The notes beneath the pieces are model-generated. The model was not told the origin of the DNA. It worked only from the letters and a program-made list of their open reading frames with translations, and made no database searches. This document shows positions 1-11,645 of a stretch of DNA of 64,000 nt, piece after piece. The DNA comes from Microcebus murinus (taxonomy: Eukaryota; Chordata; Mammalia; Primates; Cheirogaleidae), in NCBI RefSeq assembly GCF_040939455.1, contig NC_134109.1, forward strand, positions 31,017,501 to 31,081,500, given 5' to 3'. A program made the translations under genes and the position numbers. Positions within the stretch are counted from its first letter, which is position 1; each line of letters opens with the position of its first letter.

Positions 1-159
1 TCACAGGGAGATTTTTATTGTTTTGAGGATATATATATCTTACCTCACTAGACTATTTGAATAATGCAAAGCCAGCTGCAAGTTATCACTGAACACTTAG
101 ACTCTTTTCAACCTTAAAAATATCCAAAGCAATATGAACAAATGAGATATTCAATAATA

Positions 160-480
160 TTCTCTAGCTATCAGATTGGCAAAGATTAAAACATTTGACA
201 ATGTACAGGGTTAATGAAAACGTGCAGAAGTATGCATACTCATTCGCTGTTGGTATTACTTAATTTGATATAAATTTGGTAAGTGTATCAAAATTTAAAA
301 TAGTTAGCCCTTTTGACCTAACACTTCCACCTGTGCAAAGTAATATTCAGATGTTTTTTATGATACTGTTAGTAATTTTGAAGACAAGAAAAATGGAGAT
401 AGTCTACATATGTGTCTATAAAAATAGCTCTGATATGTATAAATTGTGATGTATGTATAAATTAAAATAATACCTATTCA
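160..480 (+). mobile_element. Old L1 fragment
   Basis: The run from agattggcaaagattaaaac through gacctaacacttccacctgt resembles the 3' end of ORF2 of old L1M elements. Strongly diverged. Confidence 0.4.
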
Positions 481-489
481 TTTTTAAAT

Positions 490-3030
490 GTATGGATAGA
501 GGACTTCTAGTTCTGTCCAAGATGGAGTATCCCGTTCTCTCTAGCATTTTCCTTTACAACTAAAAAACTCTGGCTGTAGTACAACAAACAATATCGGAAG
601 ACTCTGAAAGGTGAAAAGAAAACAGCAGACTGCCTAGGGACTTCATAAAATTTGGCTAAGAACTGAGATGAAGTAGTTACCTACCTCTGGTTAATGGATA
701 TTTCCCTCAATTCTTATTGCATGAAGACCTTTTGGTAGATATAAAGTGTATTTTCTGAAAAAAAAAAAAAAAGGAAAAATATTCTTAGGAATAAATGGCA
801 AAGTCAAATCATCCCAGACCTCTACAAATTTACTTCTTAGTTTTAGAGTTCATGCACTTGTGGGATGTGTATCCCAGGATGGTTGAAAACCAGGTGATAG
901 TCCCTGGGGAGTCTCAGGCTGCTAAACAAACATTCTTATTATAAAACTATATCCATGTAAATAAATAAGAAATATACAGTAATCATTTTTATCAACAAGT
1001 CTCTAGTTCTACCTGAAAGGCATTGACAAAGAGGTTGGTAGGACAACATGGCTTACAATGGCTTGCAGCTATGGAGCAAATCCTTTTGAAAACCAGTGGA
1101 ATTTGAGTGGCTCGGAGGATAATGACAGGGAAGGAACATAGGTATTTTGGAAAAGAAAGATGTGAGGAATGGATCATGGTCCTCTTAAGCAGGGTATGCC
1201 AGGAGAAGGAAAGAAGGGGATCACAATGGAATCTATCTTCCTTGATCATGTTATTCACTTGTATCATCTTCTTAGTCCTTGAAAATGTAATGATTCACTT
1301 TGGCATGACCCTGGGAATGAAGGAGAGTGTGTACACCTGTGTCTAATGCTTCTGAAACATAATGTGAGAGGAGGATACAGATCTGATCATTGAACTTGGC
1401 AACAGGAAGGCCATCAGGAACCTGTATAGAGGAAGAATAGGCATAACTTCTAATTGAAGTGGATCAAAGAGAGAATGGGAATTAAGGAAGTAAAAACAGC
1501 AAATTTGGAAAATTTCTGAGAAATATTTTGCAGTAAAGTGGAACCGAGAAATGGAGTGGTAGCTGGAGAGAGAAGACTAATTTTGTTACAGATATATTAT
1601 GGAGAATCTTTTTCATATCTGAAGTGGGAACCTCTGAAGATTTCTGAATCAAAAATTTTATTGAAAATGTAGCATTGAAAAGAGGAAAGCATCAGGAATA
1701 ACTTGAAGGAAAGGATGAAATTGAGAGACCAGTGAGCAGAAACAGCAGTAGTGCAAGCATAAGGAATAAGGAAATAAGCCGGGGGTTGGGGGTGGCCACC
1801 AGGATGGAAATTAACAAACAGAAATGGGGGCCATTATAAAAAAGAGTGATGTTTGCTAAAAGACTTTTGGCAAGGCATTTTGATCACTTGCTCAGAGACA
1901 AAACTGTAGAGCTGAAAGGAATCTTACTACAATATTATTTTATAGAAAAGGAAACTGAGATCCAGAGAAAGAGGTTAAAGCATGTATCTTACATGGAAAG
2001 AAATTATGTTAAATGTACACATAAGTTTATATATTTATGCATTCCAAGCGTAACTCTACCTGAGAACATCTCAGTTAGTGGTCCTGAATGGAATCATCTG
2101 AGCACTTTGTTTCTTGGTCTTCAACAAGCCCCACCTGGCAAGTGGCAGGACTTAAGGCTCTCCCCTTACATGTGTCTTAGGTGTCTCCAAATGGCAAGGC
2201 CATGGTACCCATTATCAGAACTTACCCTCTCCTCTAGGATATCAGCTTAGACTGCTGGGCTCTTGAGGTTTCTGCTCTACAATTCTGTTCTGTGGTCCTC
2301 TTGAGTCTATCAACTTTCACACTCTCCTCTACACATTGCTGGTCCTTAGTTGACCAACTCTCCCAACATTCTTGGTTGTGGTGGTGCTGCTTGCTATTTA
2401 CCTCCAAAGCTCTTTAAGGTTCAGGTACTTGCTTCCGTACTGCTGCCACCTGGACCTGCCCACCTCTGAATCAGCTGCTTTTAAGGAAACTCTTCCTTCT
2501 GTTTGTATAGCTCTTTTGGAAGGAGAGTTGCTTAAGCTCTGGTGGCATAGCACGTTAATGTTTCCCACTTTCTACTGTTCCCCTGGGTACACACACCTTA
2601 AAGGGTGGGGTTGCTGGGTGAAGGCATGTTCAAGGACAGACTCACATGGCATCTGGCACACTGCCATTGCCACTCAGGCATCACTGTTAACTCCAGCACA
2701 GAATGTCTGGCTCCTTCATTACTTATGGAGACCACACTATAGCTTGGCTACCCCCACCATCAGGCAGGTATGAATATACTTCAACTCCCAAAATAAACCC
2801 AAATAAAGTTATTTTCCATAGGCCTTTGAGCCACATATGAAGCCAAGAATGTGGCTAGGTCTGCTTTGTATATGCTCATTCATTCAAAGACAGTCAAAGG
2901 AAACTTTGTCAGGGAAGTCTAACCAGTCTACTACCTTGGGCATGATAGGTCTCATTTTCCTCATCTGGTCAGGACAAAATGAATAAATATAGGTAAAGCA
3001 CTTAGAATGATGCCTGGTATCTCAGCTCTG
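490..3030. other. Intergenic stretch without a recognised gene
   Basis: The first 250 bases look like degraded L1 5' sequence (gtccaagatggagtatcccg). The rest is mildly AT-rich unique-looking DNA with short frames only (the longest is about 130 codons, with no family resemblance). Confidence 0.4.
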
Positions 3031-3041
3031 GTCCAAATAAG

Positions 3042-3075
<34 letters not shown>
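3042..3075. repeat. (TG)n microsatellite
   Basis: Seventeen TG units in the intergenic region. Confidence 0.95.
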
Positions 3076-3078
<3 letters not shown>

Positions 3079-3678
3079 CACATTTGTATACCTCATATCC
3101 AATATTTATATACATGCACAGATACTGCAATTGAAAAAGTTTAAGTGAAAATGTTCCCAGATGCTGCCTCTCCTTTCTGTCATTTAGTTTTCCCTTCCTG
3201 GAGGCCCTGAGTATGAGTGCTGCCTCCAGGAAGATTCTGTACTTCTCTTAAGCAGGAGAGAGGAAGGAAGTGACATTGGGACTGGAGAGCTTGCTGAGGA
3301 GGGGAGGCAGGGAAAAGTTGAATGCTGACAGCCTTAGGTTAGGATTACTCTGTTTGAGATTTCATCTCACATTGAACCTTATCTGCAAGATTACTTTCTG
3401 CACATGGACACCATGTGGTGAGAATAATGAGGCCTTTAAAGGATGTGCTGACATCTGTGGCAGACAGCTAGAGACCCCTCTGAGACGGACTGAACAAAGA
3501 GCATATATGTAACCAAGGAAACAGTGCCAAATAGGTTCAGGTGCGGCTTAACAAGAGGAAGATGGCTACAACCAGAGCTCTGGGTAGAATGGGAAACTGT
3601 TTATAAAGTGCAGAAATTCAACTTTCTGTTTGCTTATGAACTCTCAGATGAAAATCAAGAAACTCAAATCTAGAACTA

Positions 3679-3725
3679 TGTGTGTGTGTGTGTGTGTGTG
3701 AAAGAGAGAGAGTGTGAGAGAGAGA
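3679..3725. repeat. (TG)n then (AG)n microsatellite
   Basis: TG units followed by AG-rich units. Confidence 0.9.
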
Positions 3726-3929
3726 ATGAATGAACAAGCTGGAGTGATCTTTAAAATATGGCCAAGACTGATTTAAAGCACCATTCCTGAATTGTAGAAA
3801 TTTCAAATCTCTCCCCAAGATTTCTGTGAATTTCTAGAAAAGTCTGTGTCCCCCAGGATCCCCATCAACTACATATTCCTATTCCACTGAATGCATTCAG
3901 TTATAGTTTCCATACCCTGTTTACCTTAC

Positions 3930-4150
3930 CTAACTAAGTTAGAATCTAGTTTTGCCTCTTAGCTACTGTGTGACCTTGGACAAATTACTTAACCTCTCCA
4001 TGCTTCTGGTGCCTTACAAAATGGTGAAAATATTATTGCTTACCTTATAAGTTTGCACTGAGTGTTATTAAATAATTACTATAAAAACTTAAATATGTTA
4101 GTGTATTTAAAGAGCTTAGAGCACCACTTAGCACATAATAGGTATTTTGA
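3930..4150 (+). mobile_element. MIR SINE
   Basis: The core gtgtgaccttggacaaatta is followed by cttaacctctccatgcttc, and the tail has cacttagcacataataggta. Confidence 0.75.
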
Positions 4151-4274
4151 CATTCTTAAAATTATGCTGACCTGACATTATTAAAGTTATGCTGACCTGA
4201 TTATTATGCATTAAACCAGATGTTAAGCTCAGCCTCTTTCTTTTCACTCAGAAGAGTCTTATTCAAAAGGGTCT

Positions 4275-4280
4275 CTGTGT

Positions 4281-4314
<34 letters not shown>

Positions 4315-4332
4315 CTGTCTGTCTGTCTCTGT
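4275..4332. repeat. (TG)n(TCTG)n microsatellite
   Basis: TG units with a TA interruption, then TCTG tetramers. Confidence 0.9.
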
Positions 4333-5096
4333 GTATAGAAGACTTTATTGAAGATTAGGGTGATAGAGGAGTTTTCATTCATTTCTGCCAACAATTTACA
4401 ATTTCAGGATATATAATTCTGTTCCTAAAAGTTCCTTAAACATTTCCAGTTTGAACTTATCCTCCTCTCATTTTCCTCTCTTTCCACACTTCTCATCTTT
4501 GTGAATGCAAAGTAATTTAGCTATCTCTTTCTCTACCTTTAGCTCTGCTGGCTTATGCTCTTAGGGTCTCATTATCCAAACTATTTATCAAGAACTTTTT
4601 AAAGCATAGTATTTACTTTTGCATATATCATACAGTAGATAGAGTTCCTAATGGTTCTCGTGAATTCTTTAATACTGAAGTATGTTGAAAGCAATCTGAT
4701 TATTTTATCATTTTCCGTTTATCATTACAGAAAAATGGCTACAGTTTTTCTGTAAATCAACATTTTCACATGTCAGACTGCAAAAGTAATACAAGAAGAG
4801 GCTGTGAGCCCCTAGAGAACAGAGATTGAATCTTTTTCATCTTTATATCCACAGCAGTGTCTAGTAGGTGGCTCAAAAATTGACATATACTTGTAATTCA
4901 TTGTCTTTATCTTTTCAGTAGGAATGAAATACCTTCTTCTGGGAGAAGGCTTCATGCCTGATTCTCATTTGCAATTAGTGGGTATACAGAATTTCTTCAC
5001 TATCATGATGGGAAAGCAAACGATTCCTTTTGGGCTCAGCTAAATAACAAGTAGCCCAAATGATATCTGTTCCACTGTATAATCCCAGGAACTTTT

Positions 5097-5431
5097 TTTT
5101 TTTTTTTTTTTTTGAGACAGAGTCTCGCTTTATCGCCCAGGGCTAGAGTGAGTGCTGTGGCGTCTGCCTAGCTCACAGCAACCTCAATCTCCTGGGCTCA
5201 AGCAATCCTGCTGCCTCAGCCTCCCAAGTACTTGGGACTATAGGCATGCGCCACCATGCCTGGCTAATTTTTTCTATATGTATTAGTTGGTCAATTAATT
5301 TCTTTCTATTTATAGTAGAGACGGGGTCTCGCTCTTGCTCAGGCTGGTTTCGAACTCCTGACCTCGAGCTATCCGCCCACCTCGGCCTCCCAGAGAGCTA
5401 GGATTACAGGCGTGAGCCACTGCGCCCGGCC
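5097..5431 (-). mobile_element. Alu, strepsirrhine type, full length
   Basis: Reverse-orientation Alu dimer with poly-T, ttggtcaattaatttctttc linker and tgcgcccggcc end. The duplicated flank aatcycaggaactttt is visible on both sides. Confidence 0.9.
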
Positions 5432-5744
5432 TAATCTCAGGAACTTTTAAACATCACAAGTAATTCTCATTCTTTTTACTCCACAGGACTTAATGTCTAA
5501 CTTTATATTATTGTAATAATCTTCCTTGACATTTGATTTTTTTTTTTTTGGAACAGTAAATAACTTCAATTTCCACCATATTTAACATTTCAACTACAGT
5601 TGTTCCTCTAATGGGGTATTCCTGGGAGAAGAAAAATGGTTTCTAAAAGGGAAAGGTAACATTCTTTTCTCTACAGACATGTTATTTCCAAAATGGCAGA
5701 TATTCCCTTTGTTTTATATACAATTCTGTGTAAAATAATTTTGT

Positions 5745-6083
5745 CAGCTGGGCGCAGTGGCTCACACCTGTAATCTTAGCACTCTGGAAGGCTGAGGCAA
5801 TTGGATCATTTGAGCTCAGGAGTTCAAGACCAACCTGAGTAAGAGCGAGACCCTGTCTCTACTAAAAAAAGTAGAAAGAAATTAGCTGGACAACTAAAAA
5901 AATAAAAATAAAAAAAAATAAAATAAAAAAAATATATATATATATACACACACACACACATAAAATTAGCGGGGCATGGTGGCACATGCCTGTAGTCCCA
6001 GCTACTAGGGAGGCTGAGGCAGAAGGATTGCTTGAGCCCAGGAGTTGGAGGTTGCTGTGAGCTAGGCTGATGCCACAGCACTG
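5745..6083 (+). mobile_element. Alu, forward, with (AT)/(AC) microsatellite in its middle
   Basis: It starts cagctgggcgcagtggctca and ends atgccacagcact. The A-rich linker between the monomers has grown into an (AAAAT), (TA) and (CA) tract at about 5,895-5,960. The 3' A tail is missing, and L1-like sequence follows almost directly. Confidence 0.85.
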
Positions 6084-6124
6084 AAGGACTTTTTAGGACT
6101 GAAGGCTTTCCTTCCAAGAGGTGC

Positions 6125-6440
6125 CTAAATCCAGTTTCCCCAAGATCACCAATAAAAATGAAAACATTCATCCACACAAAAACTTGAACATAAATGTTCA
6201 TGGCAGCACTATTCACTGTAGTAAAAAAGTAGAGACAACCTAAATGTCCATCAGCTAATAAATGGATAAACAACATATGGCATAGCCAATACATACGATG
6301 GAATGTTATTTGGCAATAAAAAGGAATGAAGTACTGATACATGCTATAACATGGATGAATTGCAAAACTATTATGCTCAGTGAAGGAAGCCAATCAGAAA
6401 CACATATTGTATGATTCCATTTATATTAAATGTCCCTAAA
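6125..6440 (+). mobile_element. Old L1 3' fragment
   Basis: Phrases catggcagcactattcac, ctaaatgtccatcagc, gataaacaacatatgg and aacatggatgaattgc are classical for the end of L1 ORF2. It starts right after the forward Alu. Confidence 0.7.
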
Positions 6441-6479
6441 AAGTGAATCTATAGTGACACCATAGAGATAGTAACTAAC

Positions 6480-6902
6480 CTTAAAGCTATGGCTGCCACT
6501 GATCATTTTAGGCCCATTGTGCCAGTAGGCCAGCAAGAAAAGGGTTTCTATACTTGAAAGGGTAATTGACCTTGATAATGATGAGGATTCATGATAATTA
6601 TTACTGCTACGTAATGGTAGCAGGGAAGAATATATTTAGTACTCACATGAGCCACTGGGGTATCTCTTGGTAATCTCAACCCCCATTTCAACTGTAAATT
6701 GTCAAGAAGAGCAACTGTGGCCAGATTAAGTGCATGGTAACCAAAATCTCATACCCCTCAAGTCACACTACCAGCCAATCCACCTGGACCAGCAGAAGTG
6801 CTGTCTGACAGTGAGGGAAATAGAGAATAGGTTGTAAAGAAAGAAATCAATGTCAATTCAGACCTCAGGACCAACTGCAGCAGTGGAAGCTATAGTTTCA
6901 TG
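6480..6902 (+). mobile_element. ERVL-like endogenous retrovirus internal fragment (left part)
   Basis: Phrases such as cccattgtgccagtaggcca, gggtaattgaccttgataat and accaactgcagcagtggaag resemble the 3' internal region of ERVL-class endogenous retroviruses as I know them. The fragment is short, carries no open frame and is interrupted by the MULE at 6,903-6,911. Very old and defective. Confidence 0.5.
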
Positions 6903-6911
6903 CCACTAACT

Positions 6912-7012
6912 GGGAGCCAATGGTTATCCTGAAAGACACAATCCCAAATGCTGAAATCCCAAAAGATCAAAATCCCTAAAGTCTAAAATCCCCAAAATCA
7001 CAGTCCTCAAAG
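6912..7012 (+). repeat. Left terminal inverted repeat of the MULE element
   Basis: An AT-rich repeat built of words such as atcccaaa, aaatcccaaaag and caaaatccc. It pairs with the complement of 11,536-11,636. Confidence 0.7.
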
Positions 7013-8281
7013 ATCAAAATCCCAAAAGTATAATTCTGGAAAAAAATAATTTAAAAGTTCTTTAAGAGATATTTATTTACATTTTAAAAAGAGGATGTTT
7101 GAGAAACACATAAAAACATGACAGAACACTTCCTAGGCTACTTTATACAATAAATAGGCAATAAATAATAACATTTTTGCAAGTATAAACACTTAGGTAT
7201 ACTAATGACAATCTTACGGATATAATAGTTATAAGCAGATGAACTATATTAAAAAAGAAATAGCTTATATTACTGTAACTGCAGTCATCTGGAATGTGAC
7301 AGACAGCCTAAGTCTTTTGACAAGATCAATCAAAAACCGTGATGGGTCACCAATGCATATGCAGTAGCTCAAAAAGCTGAGATCTTGAGAAATTTTATCT
7401 TTTACAAGTGCAGATAAACAAAAAGGACATCTTTTTTATTTACTGAGGAAGTTTCAGCGTTTTTATGTACACACAATGCTTACACACAAAGTCACCGTTG
7501 TGATAATGCATTTTTGTGGAGTCAAATTTGCAAGACAATGTATAAAACAAATTAGAACTCTCTAAAAGTCTTTATACAATTTATACCTACAGTATTGAAA
7601 GTAATGGGAAGATGAAATACATAACATAGTGAATTATAAAAAATGATGTTGAGAATTTAAAATAGTGGGGAAAAACTAAAACACCACATAAAAAAACTAA
7701 AAAGAAAACATATGAAAAAGTATATGACAGGGACAAATTATGGGCAATTGCACATAGATAGTCCATACAGCTGGCCAACTTTCATGATCATTAACTATAT
7801 TTTGAAGTCTTACATTGCAATGAATAGCTACTTTTATTCTTTTAGGGAATGGCCTTCCTCAGAATATGTTCACATTTGTTTTCTACATGGTGCTGCTCTT
7901 TTTGAAATTATTCTGTGATTTGATATACATGAACATGAGCATTTCCTATGAAATTTTCCTACCTTTTGTTCCATGTTTTTATATTGTTTTGGGTACTCAG
8001 AATTCCATTTTGCATGCACTCATATAGTGACCACAGATTTGGTGGAAACAGTAGTGATCAGACACCATTGCCTAAGTGTCTTCTTATCCTATCATGTACC
8101 TAATATTTCTTTTCAAGCCAGTCAGTAACTTTGTTGCATTCTCCAGGCAAATTCAGCTTTAACTTTTAAAAGCTCCTTATGTCATCAGCTGGAAGAAATG
8201 CCAATACAACAAAAGATACATTTTAAACTGAAGTTTTTCATCTTGCCATATCACATGGCCAATCCAGGTGAGATTTGGCAC

Positions 8282-8815
8282 TTATCTGAATTTTCTACTG
8301 AATGCATTGGGCTGAATGGGAAAAAAAAACAACAACTTATTGTTAACACCTTTATTGTTAACACCTTGAAATTTACTTTCAGAAGCCTTGATTGCACCTA
8401 ATTCAAAATCTGTCATTATGGTTTGGGGATTCAATTGACATTCATTTTCTTCTGCAAAGTCCACCAAATTTTCAAATAAACATTTATAAAATGCTTCACT
8501 TTTTCCAGTCATTAATACATTAACAAGCAGATAAGTTTTAGAATTTTCAGATCCAACCAGACCATGAATTGTATATAGTTGATTAAAAAAAACCCAAAAA
8601 ACCAAACAGGACAGTTTTGAAAGTGCCATCCATTAGCCAAAGTGAAGCTTGTGCTAGCTTTTCTGTGTTAGATTTAGTGGTAAACATAAGAAGTCTATCT
8701 TCTTCAACAGTCAAATCCCGAGTCAAGAATAGTTCACCATATAATAATACATTTTGTGACATCAGAGAAACTGCAATATCAGCAAGTGTCTATGGTTCAG
8801 AAGGTCACTGAGTTT
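8282..8815 (-). pseudogene. MULE-type transposase core, frameshifted relic
   Basis: Read on the minus strand from about 8,815, the protein runs through a helical stretch (L-T-V-E-E-D-R-L-L), a Trp-rich turn, and DGTF (8,619-8,630), which is the first catalytic aspartate motif of MULE transposases. A frameshift follows in the poly-purine tract near 8,583-8,608, after which the frame resumes as QLYTIHG, a hydrophobic beta segment (LVNVLMTGKSE), and TDFE (8,402-8,413), the second aspartate motif. Weaker fragments continue to about 7,950, including a degenerate block like the FP.xxW region of the family. The N-terminal part upstream is split by the Alu at 8,849. The gene is dead and has no intact start. 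Confidence 0.7.
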
Positions 8816-8848
8816 GTCAAATTCTTTTTATTCTCTGAAAAAGTGTGT

Positions 8849-9190
8849 TTTTTTTTTTTTTTTTTTTTTTTTTTGAGACAGAGTCTCACTTTGTTGTCCA
8901 GGCTAGAGTGAGTGCCGTGGCATCAGCCTAGCTCACAGCAACCTCAAACTCCTGGGCTCGAGTGATCCTTCTGCCTCAGCCTCCCGAGTAGCTGGGACTA
9001 CAGGCATGTGCCACCATGCCCGGCTAATTTTTTATATATATATCAGTTGGCCAATTGATTTCTTTCTATTTATAGTAGAGACAGGGTCTCGCTCTTGCTC
9101 AGGCTGGTTTTGAACTCCTGACCTTGAGCAATCCGCCCGCCTCGGCCTCCCAAGAGCTAGGATTACAGGCGTGAGCCACAGCGCCCGGCC
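8849..9190 (-). mobile_element. Alu (strepsirrhine type), inside the MULE
   Basis: A complete dimeric Alu in reverse orientation. It has a poly-T tail at the left, the linker with ttggccaattgatttctttc, and gcgcccggcc at the right end. The direct repeat aaaaagtgtg flanks it on both sides. Confidence 0.9.
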
Positions 9191-9764
9191 AAAAAAAGTG
9201 TGTTTTTTGAAGGCAAGCATGGTGCTATGTGTGAAGGGGCAGAAGTTACACATGATTGAGTGATGACAGGGGAGATTTCTTGCATTTTTCACCTGCATCT
9301 TCACTGCTCTAGTCTTCTAAATACTCACTGCACTTGTATTTGGAGAGTGGTTGTGGTCTACAAATTTTGTGAGTGTATGCTGCCCATTTGAAAATATGGT
9401 TACTGTTCAGTCATTACAATTAAGCAATTTTCTGCTTTCACAGAACTTAATACTTAGCTTTTAAACTTTTAGCTTTCACCATTACAAAGCCTCATTACAC
9501 TTAACCCATCACAGCCTTTTTTTGAGGGAACAGTTTCACAGATCTCTCCCATTGTTTTGTAAGGAATACAGTAAGAATGAATGGTATTAAGGTTAAGTAT
9601 GAAGTGTCCGATTTCCTTAAGTACTAAGTTTGATAGTTGATATCTCTGACATTTCAGTTTGACACTTCTTGTTTTATTTTTATTGTGAAGGTATTATACA
9701 TCTTCAGTCTTTCAAACACACGTTTTGGCTTGTGATTTATCTTTCCAAAAAATTTTAGAGCAAT

Positions 9765-10785
9765 TTTTGTGAAATCACAGATAACTCAAACATTCGTGTT
9801 ATTTTTGAATATCAGTTCCATCGTGGAATCGGTGCAGCGCAGACAGCTTGAGATATCAACGAAATGTTTGGGAAGGATGTGGCTAATGAATGCACAATAC
9901 GTTGATGGTTTGAGAAGTTCCCTTCTGGGGATTTTAATTTTGAAAATGAGCCACGTGGGCGACCTGAGGCCAAGGATAATGATGAGCTGAAAGCTGTGGT
10001 GGAAGCGAATCCATCTCAACCTATGTGTGAATTAACAGCAAGGTTTGATGTTACTATTACAACAATATTGGACCATTTGAAACTAATTGGCAAGGTAAAG
10101 AATAGATAGATGGGTTCCACATGGATTAAACAAGCATCAGAAGAGAAATCGTTCTGAAGCTTGCCTTTCTTTGCTGTCATGACATAAAGGCAAACCATAT
10201 CTACATTGTATTGTTATATGAGATGGAAAATGGATTCTTTTTGACATTCGCAAGCATTCGGCACACCAGTTGGATAAAGATGAAGTGACATAGTCCAAAA
10301 AAAAATGTTAATCAAAAAAAGCTAATGTTGTCTGTTTGGTGTCCAGCGCTGTTATTATTCACTACAGCTTCCTGAAACCTGGTCAGTCGATTACTGCAGC
10401 TGTTTATGGCAACTAATTGTATGAAATGATGAGGATACTTGCAATGAAGCAGTTGAGATTAGTCAATAGAGATAGGCCAATCCTTTTGCAAGACAACTCT
10501 CAACCACATGTCGCACAAACTATGCTGCTCAAACTAAGCAGCTGAACTTGGAAACTCTCTGTCATCTACCATATTCACTGGAACTTACAACAACTGACTA
10601 CCACTTCTTCCAGGCTTTAGATCATTTCTTGCAAGGAAAAATATTTAATTCTCAACAAGTTGTGGAAAACGCCTTTGGTGATTTTATCGCCACTCACTCT
10701 CCAGGCTTCTTCACTGCCGGTGTAAACAAGCTAACATTAAGATGACAAAACTGTGTCGATAGTTTAGGCTCATACTTTGATTAAT
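9765..10785 (+). pseudogene. Mariner (HSMAR2-like) transposase relic
   Basis: Translation in shifting frames gives mariner transposase in order. First comes the paired helix-turn-helix region (about 9,790-10,100, including NDELKAVVEANPSQ), then a badly decayed catalytic region around 10,150-10,300, then LLQDNSQPHVAQT near 10,490, which corresponds to the DNARPH motif, and YHFFQALDHFLQGKIFNSQQ with the terminal CVDSLGSYFD before a stop near 10,783. Several stops and frameshifts rule out function. Terminal repeats were not located with confidence. The family call rests on resemblance to HSMAR2 and related human mariners. Confidence 0.8.
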
Positions 10786-10861
10786 TGTACTGCTTCTTGT
10801 TTGAGATATAATAAACTACACTCTTGACTGATTTGAAATACGGCTTCCCCAATACCAAATC

Positions 10862-11440
10862 TATTAATCAGGGTTCTCCAGAGAATGAGAACCAATAGGA
10901 TGTGGATATAGATATATGAAAGGTGATTTATTAGGGGAATTGACTTGTGCAATTTTGGTGGCTGACAAGTCCCACAACAGGCTGTCTGCAAGCTGGAGAC
11001 CCTGGGATGCCAGTAGCATGCCTCAGTCCAAGTCCGAAGGCCTCAGGACCAGGGGAGCCAGTGGTCTAACACTCTGCATCTGAAGTCAAAAGCCTCAGGA
11101 CCCAAGGAGGCTGCTGGTGTTGTAAGTCCTGGAGTCCAAAGGCCAGTCAGCTTAGAGTTCTGATGTCCAAGACAGCAAAAGAAAAGTTTGTCTCAGCTCT
11201 TAGAGAGACTAATTTGTTCTCTTTATTTGTTCTCTCTGGGCCCCCAGCCAATTGGATGGTGCCTGCTAACATTGAGGGCTGATCTTCCCCAACTAATCTG
11301 CTCAGACTTGCACACTAATCTCCTCTGGAAACATCCTTACAGACACACCCAAAATAACACTTTATCGGGTTTCTAGCTATTCTTAATCTAATTTTAGGTG
11401 TCACCTGGTGACACCTGACACAAGTCTACCCCTTGTCAAG
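10862..11440 (-). mobile_element. MLT2-like (ERVL) solitary LTR, reverse orientation
   Basis: It begins with attaatcagggttctccaga and continues with agaaccaataggatgtggat, gatttattaggggaattg and gctggagacc. In reverse this matches the 3' end of MLT2 LTRs. It lies inside the MULE, close to the mariner. It may be an independent insertion or cargo that moved with the transposon. No coding capacity. Confidence 0.7.
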
Positions 11441-11535
11441 ATGGTACCCATATACATCTTCTTAAACCATATTTAATTTCCAAATAAAGAAAATAACAAG
11501 GTAATAGGTAATAGTTCTGCTTAACACGATGCAAC

Positions 11536-11636
11536 TCTCTTGTGACTGTGTTTTTGGTGATTTTAGAAATTAGGATTTTGATATTTTAGGATTATGGCAT
11601 TCAGGATAGTGTCTTTTGGGATTATGATCCAACCGC
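11536..11636 (-). repeat. Right terminal inverted repeat of the MULE element
   Basis: It reads, inverted, as AATCCCAAAAGACAC then a series of AAATCC words and ACACAGTC, the same order as in the left end. It ends at the 9-bp duplication shared with the left flank. Confidence 0.7.
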
Positions 11637-11645
11637 CTACTAACT

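Larger units (their letters stand above)
6912..11636 (-). mobile_element. Mutator-like (MULE/MuDR, Ricksha-related) DNA transposon with decayed transposase
   Basis: The left end (6,912-~7,012) and the reverse complement of the right end (~11,536-11,636) align without gaps over the first 28 bases, sharing AAAGACAC and then a long series of AATCCCAAA-type words, so the terminal inverted repeats are roughly 100 bp. The flanks CCACTAACT (6,903-6,911) and CTACTAACT (11,637-11,645) match 8 of 9, a 9-bp target duplication typical of MULEs. The minus strand between about 8,815 and 8,282 encodes a damaged MULE transposase core. Later passengers are an Alu, a mariner and an MLT2-like LTR. I recall that Ricksha, the human MULE family, has similar ends and may contain MLT2-like sequence, but I could not compare them. 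Confidence 0.75.

Noticed and set aside
1846..2773. Two frames of about 134 codons in the left intergenic part
   Set aside because: No start context, domain or homologue recognised. Length is within chance for 64 kb read in six frames.
5824..6393. A 189-codon minus-strand frame
   Set aside because: It is made of an Alu antisense, a microsatellite and an L1 fragment.
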